Part shown: positions 28,031-36,718 of the stretch, piece after piece
Layout: every line of letters starts with the position of its first letter
Position numbering within the stretch: the stretch's first letter is position 1
From: Streptomyces antibioticus
Lineage (GTDB): Bacteria > Actinomycetota > Actinomycetes > Streptomycetales > Streptomycetaceae
Length of the DNA: 64,000 bases
Assembly: GCF_001514065.1 (NCBI RefSeq)
Contig: NZ_KQ948424.1
Span: 841,568-905,567, forward strand
Direction of reading: 5' to 3'
The notes under the pieces: generated by a model
The model's database searches: none
Told to the model about the DNA's origin: nothing
Seen by the model: the letters and a program-made list of their open reading frames with translations, nothing else
Program-made: the position numbers and the translations under genes

Positions 28031-29257
28031 ATGACCGAACGCCCCAGCCCTTCACCGGCCACGACCTACCGGGACGACGCCTTCGACGGCCGGCCCGAGC
28101 CCCTGCCGCCCGTCCGGTTCGCCTACGACGCGCACACCTGGAAGGAGATCACGCATCTCCTGTTGAACTTCCCGGCGGCGTTGCTCGGGTTCGTGTACGT
28201 CACGACGGTGCTGTTCACCGGTTTCGGGATGACCGTGACGGTGGTCGGGTTCCCGTTGCTGGCGGCCGGGCTGATGGGGGCGCGGAAGCTGGGTGCGCTG
28301 GAGCGGCGGCGGGCCCGGGCGCTGCTCGGGGTGCGGATCGACGAGCCGAGTCCGCTGCCGCTGAGGGCCCGCAATGCGGGTCTCTTCCAGAAGCTGTGGA
28401 TGATGCTGAAGGATCCGGTGGGCTGGCGGACGGTGCTGTACGACTTCATCCGGCTGCCCTGGGGCATTCTCACCTTCACTGTCACGCTGACCTCGCTGTT
28501 CGTGCTGTGGCCGGTGCTGCCGTACCTGGCGCGGGGGCTGACCAACGCCGACCGGGCGATGGTGCGGGGGCTGCTGTCGCCGTCGGACGAGCTGGAACGT
28601 CGTATCGCGGAGCTGGAGTCGGACCGCGGGGTCGTGGTCGACACGGCCGCGGCGGATCTGCGGCGGATCGAGCGGGATCTGCACGACGGGGCGCAGGCCC
28701 GGCTGGTCAACCTCGCCATGGGTCTTGGGCTGGCGAAGGAGAAGCTGCTGGAGGACCCGGAGTACGCGCAGGCGATGGTCGCGGAGGCGCACGGCGAGGT
28801 GAAGCTGGCGTTGCAGGAGCTGCGGGATCTGGCGCGCGGGATCCATCCCGCGGTGCTGACGGACCGGGGACTGGACGCGGCGCTGTCGTCGGTGGCGTCG
28901 CGGTGCACGGTGCCGGTGAAGGTGACCGCCGACCTGGACTCCCGGCCGGCCGCGGCGATCGAGGGCATCGCCTACTTCACCGTCTCCGAGCTGCTGCAGA
29001 ACATCAGCAAGCACAGCGGGGCGAGGTCGGCGTCGGTGGAGGTGTGGCGGTCGGGCGACCGGTTGCTGATCCAGGTGTGGGACGACGGCCGGGGCGGCGC
29101 CCGGCTCGACGGCGGCACCGGCATGCGGGGGCTCGCGGAGCGGCTGGACGCCGTCGACGGGTTGTTCGTCATCGACTCACCGGTGGGCGGGCCCACGACG
29201 GTGACGGCGGAGCTGCCTTGGCGGGACCGGTCGGCGCAGGACGCCCCTCGGGGATAG
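28031..29257 (+). CDS. Sensor histidine kinase, NarL-type, copy 1
   Basis: A 408-residue membrane sensor kinase. Residues 30-180 form the actinobacterial 'Sensor' domain with about four hydrophobic helices. The HisKA_3 dimerisation domain carries the phospho-acceptor His in ERDLHDGAQARLV (about residue 220). The HATPase domain has N-box SELLQNISKHS, G1 DDGRGG and G2 GMRGLAERL. Upstream frame codons lack coding character, so the ATG at 28031 is used. The next gene is a close paralogue, and the likely response regulator is at 32341. The signal sensed is unknown. Confidence 0.92.
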   Translation: MTERPSPSPATTYRDDAFDGRPEPLPPVRFAYDAHTWKEITHLLLNFPAALLGFVYVTTVLFTGFGMTVTVVGFPLLAAGLMGARKLGALERRRARALLGVRIDEPSPLPLRARNAGLFQKLWMMLKDPVGWRTVLYDFIRLPWGILTFTVTLTSLFVLWPVLPYLARGLTNADRAMVRGLLSPSDELERRIAELESDRGVVVDTAAADLRRIERDLHDGAQARLVNLAMGLGLAKEKLLEDPEYAQAMVAEAHGEVKLALQELRDLARGIHPAVLTDRGLDAALSSVASRCTVPVKVTADLDSRPAAAIEGIAYFTVSELLQNISKHSGARSASVEVWRSGDRLLIQVWDDGRGGARLDGGTGMRGLAERLDAVDGLFVIDSPVGGPTTVTAELPWRDRSAQDAPRG

Positions 29258-29411
29258 ACCGGGGACAGGGCGGCGATCGGGAAGGTAGGGAAAACCCCCC
29301 TTCCAAGACGCCGACGGCCTCCATGGTCCGCTGACCTGCGGTCGAGCAGGGTGGAGCTACGAAAGCAACCGGTACGACACCCAGGCGCGGGACGAGAGAA
29401 GGACGACGCCG

Positions 29412-30749
29412 ATGGCCACGGATTACGGACAGAGCTACGGGTTCCTGGAGGAGCCGCGGCGGCGTCGGCTGCCGGCCGGGCTGCGGGCGCCGTTCGAGGG
29501 GCGCACCTGGCGCGAGTTCGGATATGTGCTGCTCAGCCTGCCGGTCAGCATCCTGCTGTTCACGTACGGCGTCACGATGGTCTCGATCGGTGCCGGGCTG
29601 CTGGTGACGTTCCTCGGGGTTCCGGTGCTGGCGGCGGGGCTGGCCGGGTGCCGGGGGTTCGGGGCGCTGGAGCGGGCGCGGGCGCGCGGGCTGCTGGGGC
29701 TCGACGTCGCCGACCCGGAGCCGCTCAGGATGCGGGGGCACGGGTTCCTGGCGTGGATGGGGGCCGTGCTGAAGAGCGGTACCTCGTGGCGGGCGCTGCT
29801 GTACTCGGTGATCCAGTTGCCGTGGTCGGTGTTCTCGTTCGTGGTCGCGGTCAACTTCTGGGCGTACGGATGGGCGCTGCTGACGTATCCGCTGTGGTTC
29901 TGGCTGTTCCCGGCGTACGGCGGGCAGGACGGGCTTCAGCTCTACGGCGACGAGACGCATCACATCTATCTCGACAACCCCTTCGAGATCGGTGTGACGG
30001 CGTTGGTGGGGCTGTTGTTCACGCTGGCCACACCGTGGATCGTGCGGGCGCTGACGCAGGTCGACCGGGTGCTGGTGCACGGGCTGCTGGGGCCCTCGCG
30101 GCTGGCGACGCGGGTGGTGGAGCTGGAGTCGGACCGGGGGGTCGTGGTGGACACGGCGGCGGCGGATCTACGGCGGATCGAGCGCGACCTGCACGACGGG
30201 GCGCAGGCCCGGCTGGTGGCGCTGGCGATGGATCTGGGGCTGGCGAAGGAGAAGCTGACGGAGGATCCGGAGGCGGCGGCGCGGATGGTGGACGAGGCGC
30301 ACGGTGAGGTGAAGACGGCGTTGCAGGAGCTGCGGGATCTGGCGCGCGGGATTCATCCGGCGGTGCTGACGGACCGGGGGCTGGATGCGGCGCTGTCGGC
30401 GGTGGCGTCGCGGTGCACGGTGCCGGTGCAGGTGGAGGTGGACCTGGTGGAGCGGCCGGCGCCGGCGATCGAGGGGATCGCGTACTTCACGGTGTCGGAG
30501 CTGTTGCAGAACATCAGCAAGCACTCGCGGGCGACGTGGGCGGGGGTGGATGTGTGGCGGGTGGAGAGCCGGCTGATGTTGCAGGTGGTGGACAACGGGG
30601 TCGGGGGCGCTGACACGGCCGCGGGGTCCGGGCTGGCGGGGTTGGCTGAGCGGCTCGATGCGGTGGACGGGATTCTGGTGGTGGATTCGCCGGTGGGGGG
30701 GCCTACGCGGATCACTGCGGAGTTGCCTTGGCGGGGGGAGCGGGGGTGA
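29412..30749 (+). CDS. Sensor histidine kinase, NarL-type, copy 2
   Basis: A 445-residue paralogue of the preceding kinase. The catalytic half is nearly identical (ERDLHDGAQARLV, LRDLARGIHPAVLTDRGLDA, SELLQNISKHS, DNGVGG, GLAGLAERL). The N-terminal 'Sensor' domain differs and includes an extra segment (GGQDGLQLYGDETHHIY) between spans, so it may sense a different signal. It starts with ATG after a GAAGG site and ends just before a dispersed repeat. Tandem duplication of the kinase is clear at DNA level. Confidence 0.92.
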   Translation: MATDYGQSYGFLEEPRRRRLPAGLRAPFEGRTWREFGYVLLSLPVSILLFTYGVTMVSIGAGLLVTFLGVPVLAAGLAGCRGFGALERARARGLLGLDVADPEPLRMRGHGFLAWMGAVLKSGTSWRALLYSVIQLPWSVFSFVVAVNFWAYGWALLTYPLWFWLFPAYGGQDGLQLYGDETHHIYLDNPFEIGVTALVGLLFTLATPWIVRALTQVDRVLVHGLLGPSRLATRVVELESDRGVVVDTAAADLRRIERDLHDGAQARLVALAMDLGLAKEKLTEDPEAAARMVDEAHGEVKTALQELRDLARGIHPAVLTDRGLDAALSAVASRCTVPVQVEVDLVERPAPAIEGIAYFTVSELLQNISKHSRATWAGVDVWRVESRLMLQVVDNGVGGADTAAGSGLAGLAERLDAVDGILVVDSPVGGPTRITAELPWRGERG

Positions 30750-30774
30750 GGTGACGGGGGTGGGGGTTCGCGTC

Positions 30775-30930
30775 CAGTGGTTTCGCCCCCGCCGCCCCTA
30801 CCCGTCCCATCCTCCAGGGGCTGCCGCCCCTTCGACCCCGCGTCCCTGGGGGCTGCCGCCCCCAGACCCCCGCTTCGGCCCCGAAAGGGCCTCGTCCTCA
30901 AACGCCCCCAGAGGGGGCGCCCCCAGACGG
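30775..30930. repeat. GC-rich intergenic repeat of Streptomyces type, reaching into the next gene
   Basis: The block beginning TTTCGCCCCCGCCGCCCCTA and containing two variants of GGGGCTGCCGCCCC, CTTCGGCCCC and CTCGTCCTCAAACGCC matches a repeat I remember from many Streptomyces intergenic regions. It contains the stop codon of the minus-strand quinone oxidoreductase gene. No second copy is present in this window. Confidence 0.65.
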
Positions 30931-32100
30931 GCTGGCTGACGCGTCCACCCTCAGGACCGTCTTACCCCTGTTGCGGCCCTCCCCCAGGAGGCGGTGGGCC
31001 TTCGCCGCCTCGGTCAGGTCGTGTTCCTCCGTGATGTCCAGCCGTACCGCTCCCTCGGCCGCCAGGTTCAGTGCGTTCAGGGCGTGGGTGCGCAGGGTTT
31101 CGGGGGCCCGGCGGGCCAGGTCGCCGATGTTGTAGCCGGTCAGGGTGCGGTTGTTCTTCCAGAGGGGGAGGACCCGGAGGTGGAGGTCGGGGTGGCGGGC
31201 GGCCTCCCCGTAGACCGCGACCCGGCCGAAGGGGGCCAGCACGTCGAGGCTCGCCAGGCGGGTCGGCCCGCCCACCGGGTCCAGTACGACGTCGACGCCG
31301 CGGCCCGAGGTCGCCGCCGTGACCGCCGCCGGGAAGCCGTCCCGGACGAAGACCTCGTCGTAGCCGAAGGCGGCGCGGGCGTAAGCGGCCTTCTCCGGGG
31401 TGCTCACCGTGCCGTACACCGCCCGCGCTCCCAGCGCCCGGGCCAGCTGCGCCGCCACGCCTCCGACACCGCCCGCGGCGGCGTGGATCAGGACCGTGTC
31501 GCCGGGCGCGAGGCGGGCCGCCCCGGCCAGGACGCCGTACGCCGTGGTCAGTACGAGCGCGGCGGCGCCGCCGGTGCGCAGGTCGAGGGCGTCGGGGAGC
31601 GGGAAGGCGAAGGCGGCCGGGACGACGACGTACTCGGCGTAGCCACCGCCGTCGGGGAGATACGAGGCGACCCGGTCCCCGACGGACACGCCCGCAGCCG
31701 CCCTTGCCCCGACAGACCTGTCCGCAGTCGCCCTTGCCCCGACAGAACCGTCCGCAGCCGCTCTCTCCCCGACAGACCCGTCCGCGGCTGCCCTCGCCCC
31801 GACCGACACGTCCGACGCCGCCGCCGACGCCGCCGACGCGCCCGACACGTCCGCCGCCGCCCTCTCCCCCACCGGCGCCCTCTCCCCCACCGCGGCCACC
31901 ACCCCCGCCGCCTCCAGCCCCGTCACCGTCTCCCCCTCCGGTTCGCCGAAGTCTCCGAGGCGGTGCTGGATCTCCCCGTAGTTGACCCCGGCGTACGCGA
32001 CGCGGAGGAGGATCTCGTCGGGGCCCGGGGTGGGGGTGGGGAGGTCGACGAGGTGCAGTACCTCCGGTCCGCCGGTCTTGCTGAACGCCATCGCCCGCAC
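30898..32100 (-). CDS. Zinc-independent quinone oxidoreductase (medium-chain dehydrogenase) with internal decapeptide repeats
   Basis: This 400-residue NADPH:quinone reductase-type enzyme has the N-terminal catalytic domain start (residues 1-70: GVNYGEIQHRLGDF and VTGLEAAGVVAAVGE). The Rossmann motif IHAAAGGVGGVAAQLARALG lies near 208, and DVVLDPVGGPTRL near 270. No zinc-ligand set is evident. Between the canonical VAAVGE and VGDRVASYLP, where relatives have about ten residues, lies an Ala/Gly/Ser insertion of about 65. It contains four to five copies of a 10-residue unit like DGSVGARAAA, ending in the genuine VSVGDRVA. The C-terminal tail after GKTVLRVDA is encoded by a dispersed repeat. Start is ATG; the divergent neighbour is the response regulator. 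Confidence 0.85.
   Translation of the reverse strand: MRAMAFSKTGGPEVLHLVDLPTPTPGPDEILLRVAYAGVNYGEIQHRLGDFGEPEGETVTGLEAAGVVAAVGERAPVGERAAADVSGASAASAAASDVSVGARAAADGSVGERAAADGSVGARATADRSVGARAAAGVSVGDRVASYLPDGGGYAEYVVVPAAFAFPLPDALDLRTGGAAALVLTTAYGVLAGAARLAPGDTVLIHAAAGGVGGVAAQLARALGARAVYGTVSTPEKAAYARAAFGYDEVFVRDGFPAAVTAATSGRGVDVVLDPVGGPTRLASLDVLAPFGRVAVYGEAARHPDLHLRVLPLWKNNRTLTGYNIGDLARRAPETLRTHALNALNLAAEGAVRLDITEEHDLTEAAKAHRLLGEGRNRGKTVLRVDASASPSGGAPSGGV
31675..31890 (-). repeat. 30-bp tandem repeats inside the quinone oxidoreductase gene
   Basis: Four to five copies of a 30-bp unit, each beginning GTCCG on the plus strand, encode decapeptides of the form [D/G]xSVG[A/E/D]RxAx. They are direct expansions of the sequence encoding the normal VGDRVA motif. 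Confidence 0.88.
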
Positions 32101-32340
32101 AGGGCCTCCCCCTCGCCCGCCGGGCGCCTCCCGCCCGTGACGTAGGCGCGAACCATCCCCTGATCTGCCTGCATTCCCTGCCCATCCGCCACCCTGGCAC
32201 TTTTCACACCCCGTTCATCGGCCCCGAATCCCGTCGCTCCGGCACGAGTCCGTGGGAATACTGGAATGCTGGACTTTGCCTCGTCGGGGAGACGGGTGCG
32301 GAGTCGGGCTGTCGGGGGGCCGAGGATCGTGGAGGACAGG

Positions 32341-33000
32341 GTGCGGGTGGTCATCGCCGAGGATTCAGTGCTGCTCAGGGAAGGGCTGACCCGGCTGCTG
32401 ACCGATCGTGGGCTTGATGTCGTCGCGGGGGTGGGGGACGGCGAGGCGCTGGTCAAGACCATCACCGAGCTCGACGCCCAGGGCGAGCTGCCGGACGTGG
32501 TGGTGGCGGATGTGCGGATGCCTCCCACGCACACCGACGAGGGGGTGCGGGCCGCCGTGCAGCTGCGCAAGGCCCATCCCCGGCTCGGGGTGCTCGTGCT
32601 GTCGCAGTACGTCGAGGAGCGGTACGCGACCGAACTTCTCGCCGGGTCCAGCCGTGGCGTCGGCTATCTGCTCAAGGACCGGGTAGCCGAGGTGCGTGAG
32701 TTCGTGGACGCGGTGGTACGGGTCGCCGAGGGCGGTACGGCGCTGGACCCGGAGGTCGTCGCGCAGTTGCTGGGGCGCAGCCGCAAGCAGGACGTGCTCG
32801 CGGGACTCACCCCGCGGGAGCGGGAAGTGCTGGGGCTGATGGCCGAGGGACGGACGAACTCGGCGATCGCCCGGCAGCTGGTGGTGAGCGACGGGGCGGT
32901 GGAGAAGCACGTCAGCAACATCTTCCTGAAGCTGGGGCTGTCTCCGAGTGACGGGGATCACCGTCGGGTGCTCGCGGTCCTCACCTATCTGAACTCCTGA
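32341..33000 (+). CDS. Response regulator, NarL/FixJ family
   Basis: This 219-residue DNA-binding regulator starts at GTG 32341 (MRVVIAEDSVLLREGL), with a GGAGG site at proper distance. The receiver domain occupies residues 1-115, with phospho-acceptor Asp in VVVADVRMPP and Lys in YLLKDRV. A LuxR-type helix-turn-helix follows (LTPREREVLGLMAEGRTNSA, VEKHVSNIFLKLGL). It is the natural partner of the two sensor kinases upstream, although a minus-strand gene separates them. Confidence 0.93.
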   Translation: MRVVIAEDSVLLREGLTRLLTDRGLDVVAGVGDGEALVKTITELDAQGELPDVVVADVRMPPTHTDEGVRAAVQLRKAHPRLGVLVLSQYVEERYATELLAGSSRGVGYLLKDRVAEVREFVDAVVRVAEGGTALDPEVVAQLLGRSRKQDVLAGLTPREREVLGLMAEGRTNSAIARQLVVSDGAVEKHVSNIFLKLGLSPSDGDHRRVLAVLTYLNS

Positions 33001-33003
33001 TGA

Positions 33004-33020
33004 GCTGACACCGTGTCAGC
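33004..33020. promoter_or_regulatory. Perfect palindrome between the response regulator and korA
   Basis: GCTGACAC-C-GTGTCAGC has 8-bp arms around one base, 4 bp past the response regulator stop. It is too short-looped for a good terminator and could be an operator. No regulator can be named. Confidence 0.4.
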
Positions 33021-33265
33021 CATATGGGTGTAGCGGTCAGCGAGGCCGGCACCGAAGGCAGAACCGAACGGGAGCACTGCGCGTCTTGTAGGGAAGCGCC
33101 GGGGGGCGAGTAAATCATGACAAGTCAGGGCGACAGGGCGTCTCAAAATCGTGTCCATCATGCGATTGGCCACAGGAAGGCGACCCTTACGGACGTAGGG
33201 TTGATCCAGGGAAGGCCTGCGGGAAGGCCTGTCCCGGACAGCCGCCTCGAGGGAGGTCCAGTTCA

Positions 33266-35194
33266 GTGACCAGCCAGGTCAGTAGCCCAGCGGAGCAGGC
33301 CGACGAAGCCGTCGTGGGAGAGCAGCGCAAAGCAGCAGGAACGAAGGACGTCCGCCGCCTCGACCGGGTGATCATCCGCTTCGCGGGGGACTCGGGCGAC
33401 GGTATGCAGCTCACCGGCGACCGCTTCACCTCCGAAACGGCCTCCTTCGGCAATGATCTGTCCACTCTCCCCAACTTCCCCGCCGAGATCCGGGCGCCTG
33501 CCGGAACACTGCCGGGTGTCTCCTCCTTCCAGCTGCACTTCGCCGACCACGACATCCTCACTCCGGGTGACGCGCCGAACGTCCTGGTGGCGATGAACCC
33601 GGCCGCCCTCAAGGCCAACATCGGCGATCTGCCACGCGGCGCCGAGATCATCGTCAACACCGACGAGTTCACCAAACGGGCGATGCAGAAAGTCGGGTAT
33701 TCCGAGAGTCCCCTGGAGGACGGGTCGCTCGACGGGTACAGCCTCCACCCTGTACCGCTGACGACACTCACGGTGGAGGCACTGAAGGAATTCGACCTGT
33801 CCCGCAAAGAGGCCGAGCGCAGCAAGAACATGTTCGCGCTCGGCCTCTTGTCGTGGATGTACCACCGGCCCACCGAGGGCACGGAGCGGTTCCTGGCCTC
33901 GAAGTTCGCCAAGAAGCCCGAGATCATGAAGGCGAACCTCGCCGCCTTCCGCGCGGGCTGGAACTTCGGCGAGACGACCGAGGACTTCGCGGTCTCCTAC
34001 GAGGTCGCCCCGGCGGCCACCGCCTTCCCGGTCGGCACCTACCGCAACATCTCCGGGAACCTGGCGCTGTCCTACGGACTGATCACCGCGTCCCGCCAGG
34101 CGGACCTGCCGCTGTATCTGGGCTCGTACCCGATCACCCCGGCGTCCGACATCCTGCACGAGCTGAGCAAGCACAAGAACTTCGGTGTCCGCACCTTCCA
34201 GGCGGAGGACGAGATCGCCGGCATCGGTGCGGCGCTGGGCGCGGCGTTCGGCGGTGCGCTGGCGGTGACCACGACGAGTGGTCCGGGGGTGGCGCTCAAG
34301 AGCGAGACGATCGGTCTCGCGGTCTCCCTGGAGCTGCCGCTGCTCGTCATCGACATCCAGCGCGGCGGCCCGTCGACCGGTCTGCCGACCAAGACCGAGC
34401 AGGCGGACCTGCTCCAGGCGATGTTCGGCCGCAACGGCGAGGCGCCGGTCCCGATCGTCGCGCCCCGCACCCCGGCCGACTGCTTCGACGCGGCACTGGA
34501 GGCGGCCCGCATCGCGCTGACCTACCGCACCCCGGTGATGCTCCTGTCGGACGGCTACCTGGCCAACGGCAGCGAGCCCTGGCGCATCCCGGAGCTCGAC
34601 GAACTCCCGGACCTGACCGTGCAGTTCGCGCAGGGACCGAACCACACCCTGGAGGACGGCACCGAGGTCTTCTGGCCGTACAAGCGCGACCCGCAGACCC
34701 TGGCCCGCCCCTGGGCGGTCCCCGGAACGCCGGGCCTCGAACACCGCATCGGCGGCATCGAGAAGCAGGACGGCACGGGCAACATCTCCTACGACCCCGC
34801 CAACCACGACTTCATGGTCCGCACCCGGCAGGCCAAGATCGACGGCATCGACGTACCCGATGTCGAGGTCGACGACCCGCACGAGGCGCGCACGCTGGTG
34901 CTGGGCTGGGGATCGACGTACGGCCCCATCACCGCCGCCGTCCGCAGACTGCGCGCGGCCGGCGAGCCCATCGCGCAGGCCCATCTGCGCCACCTCAACC
35001 CCTTCCCGCGGAATCTCGGCGCGGTTCTGCAGCGCTACGACAAGGTGGTGATCCCCGAGATGAACCTCGGGCAGCTCGCCACGCTGATCCGGGCGAAGTA
35101 CCTGGTCGACGCCCACTCGTACAACCAGGTCAACGGAATGCCGTTCAAGGCCGAACAGCTCGCCACGGCTCTCAAGGAGGCCATCGATGGCTGA
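33266..35194 (+). CDS. korA: 2-oxoacid:ferredoxin oxidoreductase, alpha (fused gamma-alpha) subunit
   Basis: KorA with KorB oxidatively decarboxylates 2-oxoglutarate (or another 2-oxoacid) to the acyl-CoA and reduces ferredoxin. The 642-residue product begins with the gamma domain (residues 30-210: IIRFAGDSGDGMQLTGDRF, NFPAEIRAPAGTLPGVSSFQ). The pyrimidine-binding alpha domain follows (GSYPITPASDILHELSKHK, FQAEDEIAGIGAALGAAFGG, TTTSGPGVALKSE). The GTG start has a GGGAGG site. The stop overlaps korB by 8 bp. No dedicated ferredoxin gene is adjacent. Confidence 0.94.
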   Translation: MTSQVSSPAEQADEAVVGEQRKAAGTKDVRRLDRVIIRFAGDSGDGMQLTGDRFTSETASFGNDLSTLPNFPAEIRAPAGTLPGVSSFQLHFADHDILTPGDAPNVLVAMNPAALKANIGDLPRGAEIIVNTDEFTKRAMQKVGYSESPLEDGSLDGYSLHPVPLTTLTVEALKEFDLSRKEAERSKNMFALGLLSWMYHRPTEGTERFLASKFAKKPEIMKANLAAFRAGWNFGETTEDFAVSYEVAPAATAFPVGTYRNISGNLALSYGLITASRQADLPLYLGSYPITPASDILHELSKHKNFGVRTFQAEDEIAGIGAALGAAFGGALAVTTTSGPGVALKSETIGLAVSLELPLLVIDIQRGGPSTGLPTKTEQADLLQAMFGRNGEAPVPIVAPRTPADCFDAALEAARIALTYRTPVMLLSDGYLANGSEPWRIPELDELPDLTVQFAQGPNHTLEDGTEVFWPYKRDPQTLARPWAVPGTPGLEHRIGGIEKQDGTGNISYDPANHDFMVRTRQAKIDGIDVPDVEVDDPHEARTLVLGWGSTYGPITAAVRRLRAAGEPIAQAHLRHLNPFPRNLGAVLQRYDKVVIPEMNLGQLATLIRAKYLVDAHSYNQVNGMPFKAEQLATALKEAIDG

Positions 35195-36266
35195 GACGTC
35201 CACGGAAGGCACGGGCACGATCGAGGCGCTCTCCCTCGTCCCCAAGGCCGAGGGACGCCAGGCGATGAAGGACTTCAAGTCCGACCAGGAGGTCCGCTGG
35301 TGCCCCGGCTGCGGGGACTACGCGATCCTCGCCGCCGTCCAGGGCTTCATGCCCGAACTCGGCCTCGCCAAGGAGAACATCGTCTTCGTCTCCGGCATCG
35401 GCTGCTCCTCCCGCTTCCCGTACTACATGAACACGTACGGCATGCACTCCATCCACGGCCGCGCACCCGCCATCGCCACCGGACTGGCCACGTCCAGGCG
35501 GGACTTGAGCGTGTGGGTGGTCACCGGTGACGGGGACGCCCTCTCCATCGGCGGCAACCACCTGATCCACGCCCTGCGCCGCAACGTGAACCTGAAGATC
35601 CTCCTCTTCAACAACCGGATCTACGGCCTGACGAAGGGGCAGTACTCCCCCACTTCGGAGGTCGGCAAGATCACGAAGTCGACGCCGATGGGTTCGCTGG
35701 ACGCGCCCTTCAACCCGGTGTCGCTGGCGATCGGCGCGGAGGCCTCCTTCGTCGCCCGGACGGTGGACTCCGACCGCAAGCACCTCACCTCGGTCCTGCG
35801 GGAGGCTGCCGCCCACCCGGGCACGGCACTGATCGAGATCTACCAGAACTGCAACATCTTCAACGACGGCGCCTTCGAGGTCCTGAAGGACAAGCAGCAG
35901 GCGGAGGAAGCGGTGATCCGCCTCGAACACGGGCAGCCGATCCGCTTCGGCGCGGACGGCGCGAAGGGTGTCGTACGGGACCGTCTGACGGGTGATCTGA
36001 AGGTGGTGACGGTGACGCCGGAGAACGAGGCGGACGTCCTGGTCCACGACGCCCACGCGGCGTCCCCGACCACGGCCTTCGCCCTCTCCCGCCTGGCCGA
36101 CCCGGACACCCTGCACCACACCCCGATCGGTGTGCTGCGCTCCGTGGACCGCCCGGTGTACGACACACAGATGGCGGACCAGCTCGACACGGCGATCGAA
36201 CAGAACGGCAAGGGGGATCTGGCGTCGTTGCTGGCGGGTGGGGACACCTGGACGGTGGTGGGCTGA
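35187..36266 (+). CDS. korB: 2-oxoacid:ferredoxin oxidoreductase, beta subunit
   Basis: The 359-residue beta subunit binds thiamine pyrophosphate and a 4Fe-4S cluster. It shows WCPGCGDYAIL near residue 37, VSGIGCSSRFPYYMNTYG, and the TPP motif VTGDGDALSIGGNHLIHALR through FNNRIYGLTKGQYSP. It overlaps korA and ends before a strong hairpin. The 2-oxoglutarate preference is inferred from family resemblance. Confidence 0.94.
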   Translation: MAETSTEGTGTIEALSLVPKAEGRQAMKDFKSDQEVRWCPGCGDYAILAAVQGFMPELGLAKENIVFVSGIGCSSRFPYYMNTYGMHSIHGRAPAIATGLATSRRDLSVWVVTGDGDALSIGGNHLIHALRRNVNLKILLFNNRIYGLTKGQYSPTSEVGKITKSTPMGSLDAPFNPVSLAIGAEASFVARTVDSDRKHLTSVLREAAAHPGTALIEIYQNCNIFNDGAFEVLKDKQQAEEAVIRLEHGQPIRFGADGAKGVVRDRLTGDLKVVTVTPENEADVLVHDAHAASPTTAFALSRLADPDTLHHTPIGVLRSVDRPVYDTQMADQLDTAIEQNGKGDLASLLAGGDTWTVVG

Positions 36267-36288
36267 CCGGCACTCCCCAGCACAGCCG

Positions 36289-36322
36289 AAGGGCCCGGAC
36301 GCGACTTGGCGTCCGGGCCCTT
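36289..36322. terminator. Terminator hairpin between korB and the convergent small gene
   Basis: Perfect 14-bp arms AAGGGCCCGGACGC and GCGTCCGGGCCCTT, 22 bp after korB and 5 bp from the end of the opposing gene, so probably bidirectional. Confidence 0.85.
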
Positions 36323-36326
36323 GGCG

Positions 36327-36515
36327 TCAGACGTCGGGGATGTCCCGCTTGGCCCGCAGCAACGTCTCCCGCGTGATGACGACGATGCGCTCGTAATCGG
36401 CCCGAGCCGCGTCGTCGGGAAGCAGAGCGTCCAGTTCCTCGGTCCGATCCGTCCCGATGACGGCGAAGCTTCCGTCACTCAGTTCGAAGAGGTCGGGGCA
36501 CGTCGTGTCAGTGAC
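36327..36515 (-). CDS. Small hypothetical protein
   Basis: Starting at GTG 36515 the product is 62 residues (MTDTTCPDLFELSDGSFAVI). This compact acidic form resembles small Streptomyces proteins of unknown function. The frame is open to 36653, and the upstream 46 codons may be a longer N-terminus or the remnant of a preceding gene. It has one Cys, no signal peptide and no membrane span. Start choice is uncertain. Confidence 0.55.
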   Translation of the reverse strand, partial: VTDTTCPDLFELSDGSFAVIGTDRTEELDALLPDDAARADYERIVVITRETLLRAKRDIPDV

Positions 36516-36718
36516 ACTTCCCCGTTGGCGTGGTGAGTCGCCGATGCGTCGGAGGATACGGACGGCAGGGTAATCGTTGCGCACTCGGAGAGCCTCTTCG
36601 ACGAGATGGGGCCATAGTCGTCTCACACAACCGGCGCCGGTTCCCCAAGACACGTCATTTTAAACGGAGTTAGACCTTGAGGGTGAAGACTTCTGCTACT
36701 TGGGGTGAAAGTGATCCC

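Noticed and set aside
33263-35278. 671-codon minus-strand frame opposite korA
   Set aside because: Shadow of the korA coding strand. The plus frame has clear KorA motifs.
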